A stretch of 5,455 bases of DNA from the NCBI GenBank assembly GCA_023488405.1, contig JAMDDW010000010.1, positions 1 through 5,455 on the forward strand. Reading direction: 5' to 3'. The notes below the pieces were generated by a model. It had not been told where the DNA came from. It ran no database searches and was given only the letters and a program-made list of their open reading frames with translations. A program made the translations under genes and the position numbers. Source of the DNA: Candidatus Parvarchaeota archaeon. Its GTDB lineage: Archaea > Nanobdellota > Nanobdellia > Parvarchaeales > Parvarchaeaceae. The stretch's first letter is position 1; the number at the start of each line of letters is the position of its first letter. Positions 1-5,430 of the stretch are shown one piece after another.

Positions 1-1313
1 TACATCTGCCTTCCTTTTTTGCAGTATCTATGTTTATTATCTTTGTTCCTTTATTTGGTATAAGTAAGTCATACAGTCTTAATTTCGAGATACTTCAAGT
101 GCTTATAGCTTCACACTTTGGTTCATTGCTTTCCCTGGGGATAGGTCCAATAGTGAGCGCCAGCATTATAATACAGATGCTTCAAGGAACAAAGATAATA
201 AACATAGATACTGCAACAAAGGAAGGCAGAGTTACTTTTCAGGGAATACAGAAACTTGCAGCATTTGCCTTCATAGCAATAGAAAACGGTGTTTATGTAT
301 TCAGCGGGGCACTTACTCCTGCTGGTCCAGGGATGTTCTTCCCAGTAGTGATGTTTCTCCAGCTTTTTGTAGCCGGCGTTATACTTCTTTTCATGGATGA
401 GGTTGTGAGCAAGTGGGGCATAGGCTCAGGTATAAGCCTTTTCATACTTGCAGGCATATCATTGCAGCTAATAAACACAGCATTTAATCCGTTTATAACC
501 CCTATAGGTGCGATACCCTCAATAATAGAGGCATTCATTGCAGGGATACCCTTAAATGCAGTGTTTCCTATAATAACGGTTATATCCACAGTTGCTTTGT
601 TTGCAGTTGCTATCTGGCTTCAGTCAATAAAGGTGGAGCTTCCTCTTTCTTTTGGAAGGTTGAGGGGTTATTCTATAAGGTGGCCGGTTTCTTTGTTTTA
701 TACAAGCATAATACCCATTGTGTTGATAGTTTCAATGGTGGCAGGTGTGCAGTTTTTCGGCCTTACCCTATCACATGCCGGAATAAACATACTGGGGACA
801 TTTACTACCGAATCTACAGCATTTGGTACACAGGAGGTTGCAACCGGCGGTTTGGCTGCTTACCTTTCACCCCCAACCATACAGCAGCTTTACACAAGTG
901 CAGTGACTACTGGGATAACTGCATTGGAAATAGAATCCATGATCATTTACACGGTTATACTTGTGGTAGGAGCTGCTGCTTTTTCCTATGTATGGATGTA
1001 CCTTGGCGGACAGGATCCAAGGTCTGTGGTAAAACAGCTTATGGAATCCGGTTTATCTATGCCAGGATTTAGAAGAGATGAAAGAGTACTTGTAGACATA
1101 TTCAAAAGGTACATAATTCCGCTGGCCATACTGGGTGGGGCACTTACTGGTTTAGTTGCGGCCCTTGCGGCTTTTCTAAACACATTGACTGAAGGCATAG
1201 GAATACTTCTTATCGTAATGATAATATATCAGTTCTACTTCTCATTGCAGCAGGACAACGGAGATGAATTCAAGCCTATAAAAGACAAGCTCGTTGGCAA
1301 TACAATGGAGTGA
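1..1313 (+). CDS. secY: Preprotein translocase subunit SecY (Sec61 alpha), 5'-truncated
   Basis: Central pore subunit of the SecYEG/Sec61 channel, which passes proteins across or into the cell membrane. The frame is open through the left edge: at least nine in-frame codons precede the ATG at 30, so that ATG is internal and lies in TM1. By comparison with archaeal SecY about 30-40 N-terminal residues are missing. Counting from the Met at 30, visible family hallmarks are the plug/TM2 region (about 19-51, with LGIGPIVSASIIIQ), DEVVSKWGIGSGISLF after TM3 (123-138), the cytosolic loop LPLSFGRLRG (204-213) and PGFRRDERV (345-353), whose first Arg aligns with the conserved Arg357 of E. coli SecY. 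Hydrophobic segments continue to about 407, followed by a short charged tail. It looks intact downstream of the edge. In archaea secY usually closes a ribosomal protein operon; that part would lie to the left. Identification is firm. Confidence 0.97.
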   Translation, partial: HLPSFFAVSMFIIFVPLFGISKSYSLNFEILQVLIASHFGSLLSLGIGPIVSASIIIQMLQGTKIINIDTATKEGRVTFQGIQKLAAFAFIAIENGVYVFSGALTPAGPGMFFPVVMFLQLFVAGVILLFMDEVVSKWGIGSGISLFILAGISLQLINTAFNPFITPIGAIPSIIEAFIAGIPLNAVFPIITVISTVALFAVAIWLQSIKVELPLSFGRLRGYSIRWPVSLFYTSIIPIVLIVSMVAGVQFFGLTLSHAGINILGTFTTESTAFGTQEVATGGLAAYLSPPTIQQLYTSAVTTGITALEIESMIIYTVILVVGAAAFSYVWMYLGGQDPRSVVKQLMESGLSMPGFRRDERVLVDIFKRYIIPLAILGGALTGLVAALAAFLNTLTEGIGILLIVMIIYQFYFSLQQDNGDEFKPIKDKLVGNTME

Positions 1314-1320
1314 AGATAAG

Positions 1321-1328
1321 TTTATTTA
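1321..1328 (+). promoter_or_regulatory. TATA box of the DUF106 gene
   Basis: TTTATTTA lies 25-32 nt upstream of the ATG at 1353, in the 39-nt gap after secY. This is the spacing expected if transcription starts at or next to the start codon, giving a leaderless mRNA. No Shine-Dalgarno sequence precedes the ATG, which supports this reading. The DUF106 gene can therefore be transcribed separately from secY, though read-through from secY is not excluded because no clear terminator is seen between them. Confidence 0.55.
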
Positions 1329-1352
1329 CTATAAGAAAATAGATTAAAGAAT

Positions 1353-2072
1353 ATGAATATAGACGTTATTGCCGTAATATTGATATCGATAGCAGTAGGA
1401 GCTTCTGGTCAAATAGCATATCTTTTCATAGTGGATCATGAGATGGTTAGAACAAGCAAGGCAAAAATAAAAGAGCTGCAGAAAAAGATGAAGGGGATGA
1501 AGCCTGATCACCCCGAGTTCAAACCTACTTACAGTGAGTTGATGGCTGAAAATTCAAAGATAATGAAGCAGTCAATGAAACCGACGTTCATAACTTTTGT
1601 TCCATTTTTAATAGTTTTCCTTTTAATGTCTTCATACTTTAGTTATGTCCCAGTAGCTCTCGGCTCACCAATCGCTGCAACATTCTCCGGAAACATAAAC
1701 GGAACACTTTTCTCTGCGAACAATTGTATAACATTCAACGGCCACAACAACATTTCAATATTCTCAAATGACACCTCGCTTAAAATGACTGCAAATGTAA
1801 CAAAAAGCGGAACGTGTACTCTTTTCCTGTCAACAAGCGGTAAGGTATATAATAATTCCTTTTCATTAGTGGGCAAATCAAAGGTTCAGACAATAAACCT
1901 TAATTCGTCAAAGGTGGAGTTTATACCGGATACATTTATAATTACAAAGCTTCCATTCAGTCTGCCTTTAATCGGAAACGAGCTCAACTGGTATTGGGCC
2001 TATCTTATAATAACCTTTGTAACATCAATAACCCTGAATAGGATACTTATTCATTTTAAGCTAATAGCTTAG
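1353..2072 (+). CDS. DUF106 / Ylp1 membrane insertase-like protein (EMC3/Oxa1 superfamily) with extracytoplasmic insert
   Basis: Membrane protein of 239 aa assigned to the archaeal DUF106 (Ylp1) family, relatives of YidC/Oxa1/EMC3 that help insert membrane proteins. TM1 is about residues 5-26. A charged, Lys-rich helical hairpin follows (30-75, with KELQKKMKGM, the ribosome/substrate-facing coiled coil in the family). TM2 is about 78-101 and TM3 about 211-230. The family-typical KLPFSLPLIG (199-208) and WYWAY (213-217) precede and open TM3. Between TM2 and KLPFSLPLIG lies a polar Asn/Ser/Thr-rich stretch (about 105-195) that I judge to be an insertion. It has six N-X-S/T sequons (N116, N133, N139, N148, N167, N184) and two cysteines (C125, C155). 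With the family topology (N-out, C-in) this insert faces outside. The gene follows secY after 39 nt, a common functional neighbourhood, and its TAG overlaps the convergent nreA stop by 4 nt. Confidence 0.85.
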   Translation: MNIDVIAVILISIAVGASGQIAYLFIVDHEMVRTSKAKIKELQKKMKGMKPDHPEFKPTYSELMAENSKIMKQSMKPTFITFVPFLIVFLLMSSYFSYVPVALGSPIAATFSGNINGTLFSANNCITFNGHNNISIFSNDTSLKMTANVTKSGTCTLFLSTSGKVYNNSFSLVGKSKVQTINLNSSKVEFIPDTFIITKLPFSLPLIGNELNWYWAYLIITFVTSITLNRILIHFKLIA

Positions 2073-3229
2073 ATTAAAGTAGTCTGTGTTTTAAGCATAG
2101 TTATAAGTTTGCTCCTTCTTTCTAGGTTTGCGGGGAACAGAATCTTGGATTTAGCAATCATTAAAGCAGTTTGCATGTCTTGAGCGGAAATGCTTTCACC
2201 TTCTAAGGCCTTTCTCGCGCCTTCTCTTACAACCCAAACACCTAGAGGAACAAAGTACTCTGGCAATATCTCTCTTATAACGAGTACGGAATACTGCTCT
2301 TTCAATTGCAGAAGCTTCTCAAGAACCGCAAGCCTTATGGCATAGTATGCTCCTGCAGTGTTCTTTACATATTCCTTTCTTCCATTATAAAATTCATAGT
2401 CTCCGCTGCCCATTAAAACGTTGTTTGCATCCCTATTCCAGGTTTCAAGAAGCTCAAATGACCATGGGCCTTTTAGGAACAGAAATGTAAATCGGTTTCC
2501 AAGGAACTGCCCTGTTTGTATCTTGTAATCCTCACCCTTTTTGAATTCTTTAATCTTTTCGATTTCCTCTTTTCCAATGGAATCATCAACTGCCGTTATG
2601 GACCATTTTGTTGGAACAAGTTTTCTTTTTACGCCCATCGCACCTACACTTAGTATCTTGCTTATCTTGTTTTCATCTATTCTTGAATTGTAAAGAAATT
2701 TTATTCCCTCCTGCGCTTTCATGTCCTTGTCATAGTAGATTTTTTCTATTCTCTGGTCTATCTTGAAATTGTCGTTTATTTTGAATTTCTCCAGCTTGGT
2801 TTTTATTCCGTGCTGATAAAAGTCCTTGTTGTCTATCTTTGGTAAATTTACACTGGATACCTTTAAGTCTACGCTGAGCTCATTGGAGGATATCACTGCC
2901 AGTCTTATCCTTTCTAATTCCTCTAAATCGATATTGTTTACATTGAAGTTTTTAGATGCGTTTATAAGTTTTGTTCTAAGTGAAAAAACATCCTCTACCT
3001 TAAAGTTGTTAGCAGCCCATAATTTTGGTGCATCGTATATCTGTGCTTTATTATCTTCCGTGAAAATTACCCCCACAGATACATTCGGATAGTTGTATTC
3101 TCCGACAAGTGCAGACGGTGGTGTAAATCCGTTTATATCGCCTTTCTTGACGTATTCCACTATCTGTTTAATTTCGTTTTTGTGTTTTACTATCTCGTAA
3201 TAAACGGATTTTACATTAGTTACTTTCAT
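2069..3229 (-). CDS. nreA: Archaeal DNA repair protein NreA
   Basis: Nre-family protein, 386 aa. In Haloferax, NreA acts with UvrABC-type repair of mitomycin C damage and depends on PCNA; the biochemical activity is not settled. Family signatures seen: GFTPPSALVGEYNYPNVSVG (34-53), APKLW (67-71), KRKLVPTKWSITAVDDSIG (201-219), GPWSFELLETW (254-264), GAYYAIRLAVLEKL (293-306) and REILPEYFVPLGVWVVREGA (319-338). The C-terminus ends TQTTLI (381-386), resembling the first half of a PCNA-interacting (PIP) box but stopping before its aromatic residues. The protein has no cysteine at all, so the N-terminal Cys-rich metal site I recall in many Nre proteins is absent. The ATG at 3229 is the only plausible start: an in-frame stop lies a few codons upstream. 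An AAGGAG (3243-3248) sits 13 nt before it, longer than usual. It is last in the aIF2-alpha operon, and its start overlaps the end of nop10 by 14 nt. Confidence 0.93.
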   Translation of the reverse strand: MKVTNVKSVYYEIVKHKNEIKQIVEYVKKGDINGFTPPSALVGEYNYPNVSVGVIFTEDNKAQIYDAPKLWAANNFKVEDVFSLRTKLINASKNFNVNNIDLEELERIRLAVISSNELSVDLKVSSVNLPKIDNKDFYQHGIKTKLEKFKINDNFKIDQRIEKIYYDKDMKAQEGIKFLYNSRIDENKISKILSVGAMGVKRKLVPTKWSITAVDDSIGKEEIEKIKEFKKGEDYKIQTGQFLGNRFTFLFLKGPWSFELLETWNRDANNVLMGSGDYEFYNGRKEYVKNTAGAYYAIRLAVLEKLLQLKEQYSVLVIREILPEYFVPLGVWVVREGARKALEGESISAQDMQTALMIAKSKILFPANLERRSKLITMLKTQTTLI

Positions 3230-3392
3230 GTCTGTCCAATGACTCCTTCTTTATTTTTCTTCTGTAATAGGCAACAGTTTCATCCTTTGAATATTTCTGC
3301 GGGGCGTTTATTTCAGTCTCCTTGCCGCATTCCGGGCAGGTCTTCTTAAGAGTATACATACTGCAATTATTGCAGAACCTTATCCTTTCCAT
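3216..3392 (-). CDS. nop10: H/ACA RNP subunit Nop10 (58 aa)
   Basis: Small zinc-ribbon protein of H/ACA ribonucleoproteins, which works with Cbf5, Gar1 and L7Ae in guide-directed pseudouridylation of rRNA. The translation begins MERIRFCNNCSMYTLKKTC and contains four cysteines in two CxxC pairs (C7/C10 and C19/C22), the zinc ribbon of archaeal Nop10. The Y-T-L-K-x-T-C-P-x-C-G core, an Ala-Pro pair (30-31), then YSKDET and YYRRKIKKE follow the family pattern of a linker and a C-terminal basic helix. At 58 aa it is of normal length. It starts 2 nt after the aIF2-alpha stop and ends 14 nt inside nreA, so it is probably co-transcribed and translationally coupled. The aIF2-alpha/nop10 pair is a conserved archaeal gene order, which supports the call independently of the motif. 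Confidence 0.95.
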   Translation of the reverse strand: MERIRFCNNCSMYTLKKTCPECGKETEINAPQKYSKDETVAYYRRKIKKESLDRHESN

Positions 3393-3394
3393 TT

Positions 3395-4120
3395 TTACTG
3401 CCTTATTTCTGTATATTTGAACTCAACATTTGATGACTTGCTTTTTTTGCTGATAATTTCAAGGAGTTTTTTATTTTCATTCAAGGTCTTTTTCGTGTCA
3501 CCAAGATCTATTGTCATCATGTAAACAGGCGCTTTTATGTATTTTATTGAAACTCCCTTTGTTTTTGCGCATTCATTTAGTATCTGTTTTATCTTTTCCA
3601 CCCCATTCTCTTCATAGGTTTTTAGCTCAAGCTGGTTTTTTATGATTACCTTCTTTTTGGTTTTTTCAACGAAATCAAGAAGTTCGGCAGTTATCTCCTT
3701 GTTTAACTTTAGGTCATCCAGCTCATCTTTTCCGTTTTTTGAAAGCACTTCATAGAAATTGAATATGGATCCATATTTTTTTATAATCTGTTCTTTCAGT
3801 TTATTAGTGTCCTTTTTGTAGAATTTCTCAATCAATTTTATGAGCCTGTTCTCTATGGACCACTCCCTCAATGCTTCTCTCTTTTCGCTATCTGTTACTC
3901 TTTTTATGGATAATTCCGGAGATTGGCCCAAGGTAATTACCTTGCAGACCAATACGTCTCCTTCCTTAGCAACATCCTTTACGTCTCTTACCCACCTTTT
4001 ACTTAGTTCTGAAATGTGTATAAACCCCTCTTTTTCCTCGTTTCCTATGCTTACAATTATACCGTGTTGTAGTAGTTTTCTGACCTTGCAAATGTATATA
4101 TCTCCTTCCTTTATTTCCAT
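3395..4120 (-). CDS. eif2a: Translation initiation factor aIF2, alpha subunit
   Basis: Subunit of the aIF2 heterotrimer, which brings Met-tRNAi to the small ribosomal subunit. The 241-aa protein shows the three family domains. An S1/OB domain (about 5-74) contains EGFIHISELSKRWVRDVKDVAKEG and ends with LSIKRVT. A helical domain follows (about 78-155, beginning EKREALREWSIENR). The C-terminal alpha-beta domain that binds the gamma subunit covers about 156-241, with the typical ELKTYEENGVEKIK and IKYIKAPVYMM. In the alignment S40 of SELSKR occupies the position of eukaryotic Ser51, but the following Arg-rich kinase site is not conserved. It is somewhat shorter than the usual 260-275 aa, mostly at the N-terminus and in the S1 loops. 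The start is supported by a TATA box 23-30 nt upstream, giving a leaderless transcript. It is the first gene of the operon with nop10 and nreA and is divergent from endA. Confidence 0.95.
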   Translation of the reverse strand: MEIKEGDIYICKVRKLLQHGIIVSIGNEEKEGFIHISELSKRWVRDVKDVAKEGDVLVCKVITLGQSPELSIKRVTDSEKREALREWSIENRLIKLIEKFYKKDTNKLKEQIIKKYGSIFNFYEVLSKNGKDELDDLKLNKEITAELLDFVEKTKKKVIIKNQLELKTYEENGVEKIKQILNECAKTKGVSIKYIKAPVYMMTIDLGDTKKTLNENKKLLEIISKKSKSSNVEFKYTEIRQ

Positions 4121-4142
4121 GTTTACAAGCTAGATGTTTCTA

Positions 4143-4150
4143 TTTATATA
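4143..4150 (-). promoter_or_regulatory. TATA box of the aIF2-alpha operon, inside a palindrome
   Basis: On the minus strand this reads TATATAAA, a near-ideal archaeal TATA box, 23-30 nt upstream of the aIF2-alpha ATG at 4120. It implies transcription starting at the start codon. It sits within a perfect 14-bp palindrome (4141-4154), so in principle it can also be read on the + strand, where it would lie 32-39 nt from the endA ATG. Confidence 0.7.
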
Positions 4151-4160
4151 AATAAATATA
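4151..4160 (+). promoter_or_regulatory. TATA-like box of endA
   Basis: AATAAATATA lies 22-31 nt upstream of the endA ATG at 4182, the spacing for a leaderless transcript. No Shine-Dalgarno sequence occurs before that ATG. It abuts the minus-strand TATA box, so the two divergent promoters share a 20-bp block of pure A/T (4141-4160). Confidence 0.55.
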
Positions 4161-4181
4161 CTGCTATTCTTTATAGTATCT

Positions 4182-4715
4182 ATGAAAAAAACCAAAGAAC
4201 AACAAACAGTTTTTGTAGGCAGCAAGGTCATAGTAAGTGACCAGGCTTTAGCTTCGACTCTTTCTAATAAAGGCAGTTTTGGGGCATTTGTGAATGGAAA
4301 GCTCGAATTATCGATAGAAGAGGCAGTCTATTTGAATGAAAGAAAAGAACTTAAAATATACGACAAAAAAGGAAAGGAATTAAGGTTCCACGAATTACTG
4401 GAAATGGCAAAAAAGAAGCAAAAAAGGTTCTGGATAAGGTACTTGGTTTTCACTGACCTTAGAAACATGGGCTATCTGCCAAAGACAGCATTTAAATATG
4501 GTGGCGATTTTAGAGTTTATAACAAAGGCTCCATTCCAGGCAAAGAACATGCGGAATGGATACTTTACTGCTCTGACGAGCATGAGAGCCTTACGCTGCT
4601 GAATTTTTCGGCAATGAATAGGGTAGCTCATAGCGTAAGAAAAAGACTCCTCATGGGTGTAGTTGATGACGAAGGTTCAGTTACATATTATGAGGTTAAT
4701 TGGGTGAGGATGTGA
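4182..4715 (+). CDS. endA: tRNA-splicing endonuclease, short alpha4 (homotetramer) type
   Basis: Cuts introns out of tRNA and rRNA precursors at bulge-helix-bulge structures; the exons are joined afterwards by a ligase. The 177-aa length equals that of the homotetrameric Methanocaldococcus type (179 aa), in contrast to the fused two- or three-unit forms of about 300-400 aa. The N-terminal domain (about 8-80) carries the LSIEEAVYL segment typical of the family. The C-terminal catalytic domain (about 82-177) contains YLPKTAFKYGGDFRVY, KEHAEW and RVAHSVRKRLLMGVVD. The catalytic triad is complete: Tyr113, His123 and Lys154, matching Y115/H125/K156 of the M. jannaschii enzyme. The C-terminal beta strand YYEVNWVRM, used in dimerisation, is present. 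It is transcribed divergently from aIF2-alpha, probably as a leaderless mRNA, and is followed after 1 nt by a small basic ORF likely in the same transcript. Confidence 0.96.
   Translation: MKKTKEQQTVFVGSKVIVSDQALASTLSNKGSFGAFVNGKLELSIEEAVYLNERKELKIYDKKGKELRFHELLEMAKKKQKRFWIRYLVFTDLRNMGYLPKTAFKYGGDFRVYNKGSIPGKEHAEWILYCSDEHESLTLLNFSAMNRVAHSVRKRLLMGVVDDEGSVTYYEVNWVRM
4703..4709 (+). promoter_or_regulatory. Shine-Dalgarno sequence for the 38-aa ORF
   Basis: GGTGAGG, inside the last codons of endA, lies 7 nt before the ATG at 4717 and complements the GGTGA-containing anti-SD target of archaeal 16S rRNA. It is the best ribosome binding site in the window and helps mark the following small ORF as real rather than chance. 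Confidence 0.55.
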
Positions 4716-4716
4716 T

Positions 4717-4833
4717 ATGGCAAATCTTTTAAGGAAAAAATTGGCTTTGAAAAGAAAAAGCGTAAGAAAAAGCAGGAAAGATGAAAATAAATTTGAAGCT
4801 AGGCTTTACAAATACATAAATCAAAAGGCTTAA
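4717..4833 (+). CDS. Small highly basic protein of unknown function (38 aa)
   Basis: I do not recognise this protein. The translation begins MANLLRKKLALKRKSVRKSR and ends RLYKYINQKA. Of 38 residues 14 are Lys or Arg and only 3 are Asp or Glu, a net charge of about +11. There is no cysteine, no hydrophobic segment and no signal peptide. The middle is a Lys/Arg/Ser-rich patch and the ends are likely helical. Composition suggests binding to nucleic acid or the ribosome, but this is inference only. Support for a real gene: it begins 1 nt after the endA stop, has a good Shine-Dalgarno sequence, and fills exactly the space up to the convergent gene, overlapping its stop by 4 nt. It could be a small ribosome-associated protein or a lineage-specific companion of EndA. 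A chance ORF of this length in an AT-rich region is still possible. Confidence 0.6.
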   Translation: MANLLRKKLALKRKSVRKSRKDENKFEARLYKYINQKA

Positions 4834-5402
4834 GAAATTTCCACCTTTATTCTTGATATTAGGTTCAAGCCTTCTATCTCCTTTGATTTTATAACCAGAA
4901 AAAGGAGCGTAGATCCTTTCTTTGCCTTTTCGTTGCTCCCTATCTTGAATTTTATTTCCTTTGTTTCCTCGCTGTCTATTATCCTTTCTTCAGAGAATTC
5001 ATTGAAATAAGAATCCTGTATCTTATCATATATTATGGGCAGGAAATTATCTCTATCCTCAAGCTTTATTTCGAAAACCAACGGTACGTCAAAATTGTTC
5101 GTTATTTTTACTGACAATACAAAATTTTCATCTTCTTTTAAGTGTATGTCCTTTGCGTTTATTTCTACCGCAAGTTTTGATGAAAGCTCGTCATTTATTC
5201 TTTCTATTATGTCCTTTATTCTTCTCGAATAGTCGCTTTTTGTTAGAAGTCCATTCAATGCATGTATCAAGTTACCTGTTCTCTCATTTTTCATGAGAAG
5301 GTAATTATACACTCTTTCCTTGTCTTCTGGTTCAAGGTATTTGGAAAGCGTTTCACTTATAGCTCTTTTTATGCTTTTACTATCGTTTATTGTCAGGTCC
5401 AT
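4830..5402 (-). CDS. Hypothetical protein, helical N-terminus and predicted beta-sandwich C-terminus (190 aa)
   Basis: I do not recognise a named family. The 190-aa protein has no signal peptide, transmembrane segment or cysteine, so it is probably cytoplasmic. Residues 1-76 are rich in charged amphipathic helices (SIKRAISETLSKYL, DKERVYNYLLMK, YSRRIKDIIERINDEL). From about 77 to 190 alternating hydrophobic strands dominate: LAVEIN, FVLSVKITNN, PLVFEIKLED, EETKEIKFKIGS, STLLFLVIKS and SRIKVEIS. The order 'V-x-I-T-N-N ... P-L-V-F-E-I ... E-T-K-E-I-K-F-K-I ... G-S-T-L-L-F-L-V' resembles Ig-like or fibronectin-like beta sandwiches usually found in surface proteins, here without any export signal. 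The start is supported by a TATA box 21-28 nt upstream. It is convergent with the endA transcription unit, overlapping the small basic ORF by 4 nt. Coding status is likely given its length and clean domain pattern. Confidence 0.75.
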   Translation of the reverse strand: MDLTINDSKSIKRAISETLSKYLEPEDKERVYNYLLMKNERTGNLIHALNGLLTKSDYSRRIKDIIERINDELSSKLAVEINAKDIHLKEDENFVLSVKITNNFDVPLVFEIKLEDRDNFLPIIYDKIQDSYFNEFSEERIIDSEETKEIKFKIGSNEKAKKGSTLLFLVIKSKEIEGLNLISRIKVEIS

Positions 5403-5422
5403 AAGTTTTTCTGTAGCTAAAC

Positions 5423-5430
5423 ATATTTAA
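5423..5430 (-). promoter_or_regulatory. TATA box of the 190-aa hypothetical gene
   Basis: On the minus strand this reads TTAAATAT, 21-28 nt upstream of the ATG at 5402, with no Shine-Dalgarno sequence in between. It is the same leaderless arrangement seen at the DUF106, aIF2-alpha and endA starts. On the minus strand, frames coming in from the right edge stop within or near this box, so it may overlap the end of an upstream gene. Confidence 0.5.

Noticed and set aside
30..32. ATG at 30 as the true start of secY
   Set aside because: The frame stays open to the window edge, and family comparison places this Met inside TM1, so the gene begins outside the window.
293..589. 98-codon minus-strand ORF opposite secY
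   Set aside because: It is a shadow of conserved SecY helices on the other strand, with no promoter or recognisable motif.
680..1072. 130-codon + strand ORF inside secY
   Set aside because: It lies in another frame of a clear SecY coding region, its translation is Cys/His/Arg-rich without family pattern, and SecY motifs continue unbroken across it.
1643..1876. 77-codon minus-strand ORF opposite the DUF106 insert
   Set aside because: The DUF106 frame is continuous through it, with family segments on both sides. The antisense translation shows no domain.
2073..2100. Terminator between the DUF106 gene and nreA
   Set aside because: There is no intergenic space, and the only T-run (GTGTTTT) is short and without a supporting stem, so I could not support a terminator.
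2826..3092. + strand ORF opposite nreA (also those at 3840-4133 and 5035-5232)
   Set aside because: These are Ser/Leu/Phe-rich antisense readings of Lys/Glu-rich genes, a typical composition artefact in AT-rich DNA.
4395..4631. 78-codon minus-strand ORF opposite endA
   Set aside because: It lies across the catalytic part of endA, whose triad is intact; the antisense product looks like chance.
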